This document shows positions 46,101-58,300 of a stretch of 64,000 bases of DNA, one piece after another. Origin of the DNA: Cloeon dipterum (lineage: Eukaryota; Arthropoda; Insecta; Ephemeroptera; Baetidae); NCBI RefSeq assembly GCF_949628265.1, contig NC_088787.1, positions 10,468,501-10,532,500 of the forward strand. The letters run 5' to 3'. The stretch's first letter is position 1. Every line of letters begins with the position of its first letter. A program made the position numbers and the translations under genes. The notes under the pieces are model-generated. The model was not told the origin of the DNA, did not search any database, and worked only from the letters and a program-made list of their open reading frames with translations.

Positions 46101-49100
46101 AATCTTTTACCAATGTAACATATTATTAATAATGAGGTAAAGCGAGCCGGGATTTCCCGGGAAGGGGTTTCCACGATTCGGGTTTTCCCGATGGAAAATT
46201 TTTCCCGGGACTGTGTCAAACCCGGGAAATCATCTTTGCGAACACGTCCGCTCCATTGATTTATTCCCACTAAAAACGGTACGGCGCAAAGCATAAAACA
46301 AGGGTAACCACTCTCTGTGAGCCAGTAGCTTGGGACATCTATTTGCAAGTCACAGCCTAAATATGGAAATAGGCGGTCTTCTCGTATTCTTCGTCGCGAT
46401 AATTTGCATCTGTGGTGCTCAGAACGTTGGACAGGGGGCTAACTTCATAATCTCTGTACAACAACAACCACAGAATTCGTCCAACCAAGGCCAGCAGCTG
46501 GTTCAACCTCAGCCGAACAGACAAAGAGTTAACGAAAAAAATCAACCATTTCAAAATTATCAACAGCAAGTAAGAGTCCAAAACTATCCTGCGCTTTTGT
46601 CCCCAGTATAACCAATCTAAACTGTTGTAGCAATTGAATCAGGGACCTTCCCGGCTGATAGGACTGCCCACCCGCCCAGACTCAAAACCAACCAAACAAC
46701 CATTACCAATAACATCAATTTTCGATCTACCCGATATACCCGATATACCTGAACAATGCCCAACAGGTACAGTCTGGGACTACGGGACGGCATCATGTAT
46801 ATAATTTTTTGAATTTAAATCGATAACTCCTTGATTCAATAGTTTCTGCTCGATCTAAATTTTCTGGGACTAATAGCTGTTTTATTTTTATTAAGATAAA
46901 TGACTATTTTTGCCTCAATTCCAATATTATCTCGACAACATCTCAACCTATTTACAGGACAATGTTGAAAACCCTTTTAAAAAGATCCCCTTGAAAATTG
47001 TGAGCTTCGCAATGTTTAATTTTTCGATTTATTAAGGCCTATAATTAACACAAATTCCGAAATGAAAATTTGGCTTCTTCGAAACTTTCACTAATGTAAC
47101 AAAATTTTAAGAAAAATAAAGCATTAACATGTGGAAAGATGATCTGTATTTTTATATAATTAGTTTATGTATATTTATAGTTAAATTTCCATGATTTCGT
47201 AATGTATATCAAAACGATATAAGGTGGAACGCCTGGTTGATTTTGGTTTACTCTTTGTCTGTTCGGGAGAGCAGGTTGGAAAGGCTGCTGGCGTTGTTTG
47301 AACGAACTCTGAGGTTTTTGTTGTTGAAACTCGCCCCCTGTCCTTAAATTTCTGAAAAATCGGCTACAAGGCTGACAATGTTGTTGAAAATCATGATTTA
47401 TTTCGTCAGAAGAGAAATATACCTCTGAACTCACACACGGTTGGATAGATCAAGCATAAAATAATCATTGCCAAAACGGTTTAATTTTTCGAGATGTCTG
47501 ATAAAATCTGAAATTCAACTGTTGCTTCGTCCTGGTTTCATTATTGCACGCTCTACAGCTAAAACTGCATTTTTTATTCATTGTTACCCTGCAAATTTAA
47601 AATATATCTAATCTGCAAGTGGAAACAAAGCTTAAATCTCATTCGTTTTCCCAAGGATAAAAAAAACAAAAGCAAAAATTTCAAGAGCTTGAACTAATTA
47701 AAAGCGAGCAGCAATGATGGATGTGCAGTGCAAAGTAATGAGACAATTAATAATCCGCCCCTGCCACAAGAGAAATGGATTTTACATAATTAGATTGCGC
47801 GCTCTCCGCGCGGTGGAGAGGAAGGCGATGAGACTGTGGCTTGCTAATACAAATTCATTTTCTTGTCAATCAGTGCCGGGCAGACGCGAGGCCATTTATC
47901 ATTTTTTTCCGACTGCGAAAAGTACCGAGTCTGGCCGGTGTGTTACATTTACGGTACCCTCATCCCGTGTCCGCGCGCGTATTTGCATACTGGCAGCAGC
48001 AGCACTCGAGGATCAACACAAAAGTCTCTGCTGCTTACTTTACATTCGGCTCAGACGCGCGCCGATCGACCTGTTTTCAAACAAGATTCGCCAGAAATCC
48101 TCTTTCGCCGGGACCTGGGTAAAAAATTTTAAAGAAGCGGCCGCGGCAGAAGGAAAAAAGAGAAGAATAAGCGCACAGACTGCTGGCTCGCATTCCTTGC
48201 TCTGCTTGAACTTTGGCGACGAAGGCCGCTTTAATTTTGACACCGTGTGGATTTAATTGATGCGTCCAACGCCGTGACCAAATATTTATCAAAACAGGCG
48301 CCGAAAGAGAGATGGATGAGCACGAAGATTAGGCAAACTAGAGTTTGATTAAGGTTATTTCTTTGGTTAAAATTGATTATGACAGGGAAATAATTGAAAA
48401 TGGTTTGAATAAATTGTTTAAAAAAATTATATGTGCAGTGATCTAAAGTATTTCATGTTAAGAATTGAAATTTCTACATATTTTTGACGCATTTTGATCC
48501 CTTTTGACGAGATCCATGCCAAGGAAACTCTTTGTTGAGAAATAAAACGAGATTTTAGGCAGGTGATATTCCTCGCGATTTGAAAAGCATTGCTAACTTT
48601 GCAGCCTGTTTTCTCAAATATTTAAGCCTGAACCGAATCCTTTGGTACAGGTTTATGCATTGGTAAGAAAAATATCTTTCATCGTTTTGTAGTATCAATC
48701 CTATTTATAGCAGATGGTTGCATTTATTCCGCATGCTTTATCAAATTGAAAATCGATAAAACTTCCCCTTCAGTCGCAATTCGGAGGGCGAACGAGATAA
48801 ACACAACAACAAAATAGTTAGTTCATCCGCTTGCAACGAACGCTTCTCTATCGATGAATTCCCTATTACTGAAATAATTTTCAGTAAATTTGATTCCTCC
48901 TGAATTTAAAAGCAAATTAGGTCACCCCTCCTGAACTATCCTAACAATCCAGAAACTTTGACGAAAATCAGCCGCTTTTTAAAAAAAGAAAGAAAATCAC
49001 GCTCAACTACCTGTTGATGCAAATCCAAAAGTGCACAGCGTCGATTTCACCGGTCAGCTTGGGTGAGGCGGCCGAACCGAAAAGCAGAGCAGAGAGAAGC

Positions 49101-49317
49101 CACCGGGAACGCGCGCGCGGTTCGTTTCTCGGCGAGCGCACCACATGGACTAAAGTGGCTTCGGGCGGCAGGTCTTCCTAAAGACCCAGCCGAGGAGAGA
49201 AGAAGCAAAGCAAGTTGGCCCGCCAGCTAGCGTCTCTCTCTCTCTCGCACACTCACATAAAAAGAGAGCCCGTATGTCGGAGTGTATTGAAGGTCGCTGG
49301 CAAAGAAAATCTACCTG

Positions 49318-49358
<41 letters not shown>

Positions 49359-52300
49359 CTTTGCTCGGGTGTAAAAAGAAGCGGCGGCGGCAGTCTGAAG
49401 AGAGGAGGCCCGAAGCCTACGCGTCGCGCAGACCCCTAACCTAAAGCTGAAGCTGGCTGGCTTTTTTCCGCGCAGCACAATGAGGTGGATGCGCTTGCTC
49501 CGCGAACTGAACCCTCTGCAACGGGTCTCTCAGTAAACAAAAGCGAACGTCTTGTACCTGTAGGCGTGAAATTTGACGGGCTTTATTGTGTGTAGTTTAC
49601 TCCGAAATTTATGGTTCTATTAATTTTCATTCACAAGAAATAGGAAATTAGCCTCTACACATTTTTTTTAGGTCGAGCAGGTGCACAAACTGAAATTTAC
49701 AGTAAGGAAAAACTCTGCTGCAAATTCACTAGTTGTATAAACCCTCAGTGTTCAAAGCCGCCAATATATGGCGCCACCGTATAATTTCTTACAAATTTAG
49801 TTTTAAGGCACTTCAACTGCGATTGCAACTATGCATTCTTCACTTATTTATGAATTCTTTTGACGTGCTGAAAACCAAAATCGGCTAAGCCAATCGCCGT
49901 AGAATCGTGAAAAACTATTGTTTGAATAAAAAATCTTTTCCACCGTTCCTACGACGAATGGCTGAACTGATTTTGTTTTCAGCTGGTCAAAAGAAATTGC
50001 ATTAAGTGAAGAAAGCACAGTGGCAGGATCGAGTCTGAAATCGCAGCGGAAGTTCCTTAAAATTAAATTTATTACTAAAGTATACGGTGGTGCCATCTGT
50101 TGGAGGCTTCGAACACTGAGGGTTTATGCAGAGTTAAAATATTTTAACTTAAAAATATCCCAATCAAAACTTGACTGTGTGGAATAAAATGATGCCAATT
50201 TTCAAACTCCTAAAATATATGAAGAGTTTAATGCTGTCAGATGACAAATTAAGGCAAAAAAATTATTTTTAATAAAAAGATTTCTATATGCCGTTGGAGC
50301 AGGATTTAATTTCCAACCAAAATACATTCCAGGCATTAAATCAGTTCTTTTATCAGGTTTTCGGAGCGTATAACCAAGTATTTCAAATGGATTAATTTTT
50401 CTTAGTCAAAAATCCAAAAATTATCACCCTGAAAAGTTGAAAAAAGGTCATGTAATGTGGCCTTTGACCTGCGACTTGTTAGTAAACGTAAAACTTGTTC
50501 AAAATTTTAATTTATATCGGAAGTGACCTAAATTAATTAATTTCAAGATGATATCCCAACTCAACCAAGAGTTACAGTCTATGTATATTTCATTCAAAAA
50601 GCCTTCATTTTTGGGGATTTTTGTGATAGCCATAAAATTAGGCAACGCCCACTTTCCCGGGATTCAATTTCGGAGTTTGTCATGCAAAAAGTACTTAAAG
50701 TAAAATTCAGCAGTAAAACGGTAAAAAAATCCCGTCAAATCGATGTCAAATTCACCTGGAATTGCTCATTGAATAATTTAAGCAGTTACTAGGTTCTTGC
50801 AAGTATTATTATTATTATTTTACAATTATGGACTAGCCATGCAGGAAGTTAATTTCCCTTCAATGCCACAAAAATTAACTCCCGGTCAAATTTGAGATAT
50901 TCTTATATAAATATACACTCTTGATTGGTTCTAATTTACATTAATTTGTTTTTCCTAGAAAAATTACGAGGTGCTCGGATGTTGCAAGTTCTGAAACTGG
51001 CAAATCACTTAAATTCAGCTTAAAAGGCAGTAAAAAAATCTGCGCTCATTTAATAAGTTTCACGAATTCTAGCACCTACCTCTACTACAGTTAGGGGCTT
51101 GGAACCGCACTTAAAATCACATCACCAGCCGCACAGGGAAAAAGTTGTGCGTTCGAGGACGCAACCGCAGTTGGTCCTGTGTACGAGTGTGTGTGCTTAA
51201 CAAAGGCGAGTGAGTGTGCTGTGCATGCACGTACCCCGCAATCAGAAAAAGATGCTGCGCGCGCGTTCATAATTTATTGTGTCGCGGATTGTGCGCGATT
51301 TTTATCTGCCCGTCGGGCGTTTGGATTTAAACACACCGGTTTCGTTCGTTGAACTCGCCGCACCACTCGCTCGCGGTTGGACACTTCCGGTATGCACAAT
51401 TAGCAAGAACAATTAAAGCGCACTGCCGTGACCCCTGTGTATTTTGGGAATTTCTATGCGCGCGCACCGTGGGATTTTCGAAAGTGAGTCGTCATACTTC
51501 TGTCGTTAAATTTTCATTTCTTGGTATTTTAAAGAATGGATTAAACGCTTTCGCATATTTTTCCGCAACATGAATTTTAATTATGAAAAATTTCTGCTAT
51601 TTGTTTGAAGGAAGCGAAACCTCGGGGCTTTTTAATATTTCTAAACGTTTACTATTCTTGTAATGAAAAGTATCAAAATTATAGACTTTGAAACTTTTTT
51701 ATCTCTACGGAGGCTGAAATATTTTGAGGAAAGGATTTGAATTTCAGATAGGTAATTTTTGTTATTTAATCAGAAAAACTATATCTTGAATTTTTTCTTG
51801 GATCATATCAATATAGATATTTTTAAGTTATTGACTCTGTCTTGTGCCCTGTATTTACCGTACAATTTGAAATTATGCTACGCTCAATTTCTATTAGCTA
51901 ATACAATTTGCTGATTTATTCATTTTTGGCTCAACTTATTAAGCTGTGTTTAATATTTTAAAGTATTAATTATTTTAAAATTAAGTCAATTAAAATATAT
52001 AAACTATTTCCTAAGCGGAAAGAATTTTAAGCCATTGGAAAAATCTAATAGCGAAAAGAAAACTATTTTCAAACCTCTCTGAATGTCAGAAATTATTTCT
52101 GCTCTTTCCAAACGTTCATCGAACAAACCAAAAAGTATCCTCTCCCTCCCAAGAACACTGGCATCGAGGCTATACAGTGCTTGAATATATAATTAAAATC
52201 GTTGAAACCCCGATCCCAGCCAGCCGCCGTGCCGACCGCACAAAGAACGATTCATCTCAATTGCGCAGCGTCCAGTGGCGCTGGCCACAATGAAACTATT

Positions 52301-55300
52301 CATCCGAGAGGAAGATATTAAAATTCCTACCTGCACGATGTCTCTAGTGGGCGTGTACTTGGCGGGCGGCCCCTGCGGCCCGAGCGTGGCCGTCTCCACC
52401 CTTGCCGGGGAGACTCGGGTCTTCAACACCGGTGCCGGTGGCGGCTCAGAGACCCCCGCGGGGCCGCGAGGCACCGCCGCCCCCGGGGGAGAGGGCACCA
52501 GGGACAGCCGAGGCGGCTCGCAGCTGTTTGACACCACTGTGCGGGCAAAGTCACCAGGCCTGAAATTTGAAACGAAAATTTATGCGTCAGAAATTAAAAT
52601 AATTGTTCAACCTTTTTTTTGACGTGAAATTTATTGTTTATATTCAGAATTTTGTGGAGTTAAAAATCACCTCTTGAACAAATAACATTTGATGGATTAA
52701 AAAATTTGTATCTACGTTTGATAAAATTATCAACATTTAGCTGAGATATTAACCAATATTAAATTTTGTCTAGCCCTTAGTCGAGGGTTACTACGGCTGT
52801 AGTGTTATCCAGTAGCAATCAGGCACATTCATTAACAATTAAAGAAATGGCTTTCAACAAAATTACATCATGAAAAGTCTATGATTCTGAGTCATGAAAT
52901 ATATTAATTTATAAGTGCAAGTCTGAGGTTATGATAGCAAATTTATTTTTTAAAAATACAATTATGAAAAAAAACTTTACATAAATTTAGCATTGATCTA
53001 TGAAGGACTGACAAATATTTATCTTAGTTAAATACAAATTAAAATTTAATTTGCTTAAAATAAATTTAAATAAAAAATTAAAATCAAATTATTAAACAGG
53101 TTTTAAAGCATTTATAATAATTTTTATTCAAATTTACAGTTTTGCTTAACGTTTTAAAACAAATAATTTAATGCAATTTTAACATAAATATTTTTAATAT
53201 GTTTTTAAGTCACGCCGAGCACGCCCAGCACTAATTAATTTCGGATGAGACCGCCATCAATTTAATCTAGCCGAATTAATCGTCGCCCAAGATAATCTGC
53301 AGAAAAAACACACGGAGAAACAAGACTTTGAGCAAATCAGGGGAGCAATAAATCAGGCTCTTCCTTGCCTGGGTAGGCGCGTGTGTGTCCTGCGTGCAGG
53401 TCAGGGCAATAAATTCATGCGCCTGCTTAACACTTGGTCCAATTCATCTTGTTCCTTTTGGTGGCCTCCCACACACGTATTTTGGATCGGAGCGATTAAT
53501 CACCAAGCTGCTTATTGTGAGCAGCGAGAGCGCCGCATCACTGAGAGCAAACAACACCCCGCGCGAAACGCCTGATTTGGAGAAAGAGCGCCGAGATGAA
53601 CAAAACCCCTTTCTCATTTCACGCTCGAGGTGAAAAAGACGCTGTGAGATGCATCTTCTTCCTCTTCTTTTGATTGCGCTGATTTTAGAACGGACAGAGT
53701 CTAGTCTCCAGCATCAATTTCGATGCTTGGCCTAGAATTTGAAATCATCCCAGCACATTCAAAAGCAAACATTGTGACTATGAGTCACCGCGCACTGAAT
53801 CAACTTGTAAACATTGCTTGACTCAGCAAATAACGAGGAACATTCTTGGATAGGTTAACACAATTTACATTCCAATTTGTTCATCATTATTAATCGTGAC
53901 CATGTAAGGTAAAACGGGTATAGCCGACGATTTTTTAAAGCAAATTCTTATGATATTAATGATATTGAACCATATTGAATTTTATGGAGACCGTTTGATA
54001 CATTTTTTTATTTTATCGAAAATTAATAAAATTTTCTTTCCGATCGTTGCGTGAACAGAATTTTCGCATATAATATTTTTTATCTATATTTAGCGGTAGA
54101 TACCAAAGGGAAAAATGAATTTAAACGGGTAGCAATCAAATTGATTATATATTAAAAATAAATTTATTATAATGTTCTCTTTACATAAATTAATTTTTCC
54201 TCTCACTCTGTATCTTTAAGAAGTGCATAAAAGTCACGGTTAAACTTGATCCTAAATAAATTACCAATTACGTATTAATAAAAATAAATTAAGTCACTGA
54301 ACCACTTGGCAAATAGCGTAAGAGCTTCTTTAATTCTAAACTTGTCATTTATATTTCTGGGATTTTCTTTTCATTTTGATCAAATTGTCAGCAGGATCAA
54401 ATGATCAAGGCAACATTTGTTACAGAAATTTAAGAAAATTGGGAAAAGGAGGCAAAATATTATTTTTTGATAACTTGTTTCTAGAGTGAGAATAAGGAAA
54501 ATTTTTGAAACAAAGCGAAGATATCCATATTTCATTTAAAAATTAGAAATTTCTTGAGTGGATGAAAAAATTGGCAAACAAAACAAAATTTACACGTAGG
54601 AAATCGGCATTTTCTAATAGATTGTGTCATTAAGGTTTTAGGAATCTGATCTCCCCGCGGTGCAATATCAAAAATTATAGGTATGCTTTTTGGATTTCTC
54701 ACACCGAGCTCGATTGAACTAACACCAAATTTGACGCTCTATAGGTAATTCCTGTAATTAAAATTTTGGAAATAAGCTCAGGATTGGTCTTCTGACATGT
54801 TTAAACTTTGGTGAAATTTCCAGAGTGGTATTTTTTATATTTTCAAGAATTTCCTCTTCAATACTCGAAAAACGTGATTTTTTCGAGACTTTTCCTTGTT
54901 TTGAATTTACTGAAAACTCCAAATCTCGTGCTCTAACCGTCAGAATTGCAAAAGCTGCACATCCTTTGACTCATCTTGACCTCCCCTGACCAACTAATGG
55001 TTATTAAGGGGAGTGATTAACCCCTTTCAACCCCTCTGATACAACTCTAATGTACAAATAAGCATTCTTACCCATCTTGCATAAATAGTTTTTTAAATCA
55101 TCCAAAACTCTCTCTCTTTCTCTCGTTTTAATTTTTAATTTTAAAAAATCTTCATTGGAATTCGGGCCATATAAGTATTCATATTTTTTTTTAAATTTTC
55201 GGTTTAAAGTTCCAGTTCCAAAACGACAGTCATTGTTATCACTTTCATTTTTAGTTATAAATCAGCCGACGTAGACGTAAGTTTCATTCATCTCCCTCAC

Positions 55301-58300
55301 CTGGTACTTTCGTCAGCGTCCCCAACCCCTCGTTTGTACACGTCGCGCAACTTGAACTGAAACGCTTCGTGGACACGTCTGCTGATGGTCATTGTCTGCA
55401 TGAGTCGCCGTTGCTCCTTGTTCTCCTCTTCTTTTTCTTCCTTCCCGGCAATACTCTTCTCATCAGCATCAGCATCGGCGTCATTATTTGCCCGCTCGGA
55501 CTCGATCAGAGTGACGCTAATTGGCACGCTGGAGGAATTCGTGCTGCTCATCCGTTTTGGTCGCTTGGCGCCGTGGCACGGGTCGTCGCCGGTCGCCGAG
55601 TTGCTCTTCGACAGCCATTCGGTGCCTAGGAGCGCAAAAATCAGAGCTCGTGTCGGGTGCGAATGAAATTTGTTTCCAGAGGTTTTACTTGAGAAATCAT
55701 TTTTTTATTCGTCTAGAATGCAAAGTGAAAACGCGCGGACACAGATGGACGAGTTTGCTATGCCGCGCGTGTGCAAAAAGCTGCTGCACTTGAAAGAACT
55801 TGTTACCTATACGCCTTCTGAATTACTTTTCAACAATCACGCCGCTGGAAATTTAATTTACAACGTCCAGAGAAAATTCACAAGCGACCGTAGCAAATCG
55901 CAGAGCCTAATGAAAATTAATTGGACGAGTACTATAAAGGTGAAATATTAAAATAAGTCGAGCTAAACGGACTTCTATATCTTTCAATAACCTTGCTAAT
56001 GCGAAGCGTGTGTTGATAAAGAGTTGTTGGACTTCACTTTTCTATGTAAAAGCTCAAATTTAATCGATTATTGCAGCTTTACACGCTGGACTCTCACTTT
56101 TAGTGAAAAAAATCGATTGAAATGAAATTTCGAACGCTTAATTGCATTGAAGTGATTGGGAATAATTATTTATTTTTAAATATAATTTCGATCAAATGGC
56201 CTATTGAAAATTTATAGGTTTTATTATGTATTTTTGCAACTTGAAATAATAATTTTGGTCATCAAATTAGGTGGTCAACCTGGTTTTGAAGAAATGATTC
56301 CGTGTTTCGTTGATTTAAGAAAAACATTAACATTAAACTCCACCTCTACTTTTTTATTTTCAAATCTTGAGACGATATTTTTTATGTTTGTGAACTTTGA
56401 TTTATTGTTTGGGCAAAATAAAGTGCAAATATCGCAATTTACATACTTTTCAGCCACTCCTCAGACCACTAGAAGAGTTTAAACCCGTCTGATACCGGCC
56501 AAAATAGTCTATATCATAAAGGAACTTTATAACGACTTGTTTTGATTAATAAAACTGAATTGAACCCATTTAGCCAGCTTTGATAGCAGTTTTTGTCGCG
56601 ACCAATTATTTTTATAATTCATCCCCGTTATTTTAAAATTCTTCAATTAAAAAATTAATTATAAGACTTAAAATCAACTATTTTAGAGCACCGAAATTAA
56701 AATAATATATAGAGCCTGAAAAAATATGGCACATTTAATTTGAAAAATTAAAACTATGAGCTGAAAATGTAAAAAATCATCTAACATTTGGCTTTAAACC
56801 AAATCTCTCTAAATGGATATAAAAGCGTCTAAATGTGGTTGTCTATTGTGTCAAAAACACTGTCTAAGCACCCAAGCCCTGAACATTTCCTAATTTTTAA
56901 TTTAACATGTTCATTTTTAAAATCCCCCCAAGGAATACATATAATTTTTAAGCAGGAGTTGTGTCCTAATAGATTGTGAACAACGTAAGTGTGATAAACC
57001 TCCTGCAACACCACAGATTTTGGTGTCTAAATTATTGTCGTGGCGCCTTTCTGGTCAGTTGCCGGCCAAAGATTGTTGAAACAAATACGGGCGTTGGTCA
57101 ATTCATCTCTTTTGAAAGAAAGTGATAAAATTCAGCATTTAAAAATTAAAATCATGCATGAAGCTGGGCGAATTTCTCTAGTAAAACCTCTGTAAACAAA
57201 AAAATTTCGCTCCTGACAAAATCTCGCGGAAGTTCTCACCGCTGATGACTTGACTCTCGCTGAATTGCGAGTCTCCGGTCCAGAAACTGGCGTTGAAGTG
57301 CTTCATGCCCGTCCAGAGACGGCGTTGGCGGTGTCCCGTGGTGGCCCAGACGGTGCGTCCGCGGCCCCGGGGCTGCTGCGGGGCCCACAGGACGAACTCG
57401 TCGGTGGCGTCGTCGGACGCGCCGCAGCCGCCGCCTTTCTTCTTCACCATTTGCGTTTGTACTGAGCTCCGCAACTCGGCGCACAGACAATGTTCAATCG
57501 TGTGAATTCACTCATAAACTTTCACTGAACCGCGCGCGCTCCGTGTGCTCGCAGATGCATACGAAACTGCGGCTCTAATTCAGCGCTAGTGCCGTTCGCA
57601 ATTAACAATTTAATTTTCCACGCGCGCCACCGTAATGATATCAAGATACAAAAGCAGCTTGCAAAACCGTCCGCGCGGGTGCGAATAAAACAATTGTATA
57701 GTGATGGGAGAGTTCATCTGGAAATACTACACAATTCCTGTATGACTTTCCTAATCACCGCGCCAACGAGACTTTTGCTTTTCTTTCTCTCTCCCTCCCA
57801 CCCTGCTGTTTTGCTGTTTGTTACGCTGCTGAATCACGCCCGGCACCCACATGATAAGCAAATTTGTGTATTTTTTTCTCTCTTTTATTTGCGGCCTCGG
57901 CTGCTGTGCGGTGCAATTACTCAAAAAGCGAGAGTGATTGCGCTCTTTGGCAACGCAGCAACGTGGCCCGCCGAGCGATCGTTTTGATACAGTAATTAAT
58001 GCTTCATTCTCGATCAGGCTCAGATCAGCCCCAATCAGTGAAACTTGTTTTTATTTTTAATTGCAAGGCTGGACGTCATGATGGCATTTAATTTTGCATG
58101 GAATAATCGAATTTGCAAGTTAAACTAGGGTTTCATGCAAAATGATAGAGGAAATGTGTCTGGAATTGATTTTTTTGTTCGTAAAATTAGCAAAATTCAG
58201 CCATAAAATTGATGTAAATTTTCTCATGACTATAGATTAAATCTTCCGGTTCTTGAAAAATTTTGATTATATTTTAGAGCAAATTGTTATGAATAAACAA

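Larger units (their letters stand above)
35319..52330. other. 17-kb ABTB2 intron: repeats plus GC-richer islands
   Basis: Besides the features listed separately, several GC-richer islands of 200-500 bp rise from AT-rich background: about 35840-36230, 36720-37090, 38330-38630, 40210-40830, 42010-42790, 47740-48250, 49020-49560 and 51090-51490. They contain ATTA/ATAAA-rich segments and no frame I can relate to a protein. Large introns of developmental or neural genes often hold enhancers like this, which is inference here. Between the islands I see only AT-rich sequence. Confidence 0.4.

Noticed and set aside
47714..48256. 180-aa plus-strand open frame
   Set aside because: It sits in a GC-richer island, lacks domain-like composition, and has two overlapping frames of similar length on the same strand; no splice or promoter support.
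57589..57987. 132-aa plus-strand open frame
   Set aside because: No family resemblance; it is in the presumed ABTB2 isoform-B promoter and has arbitrary composition.
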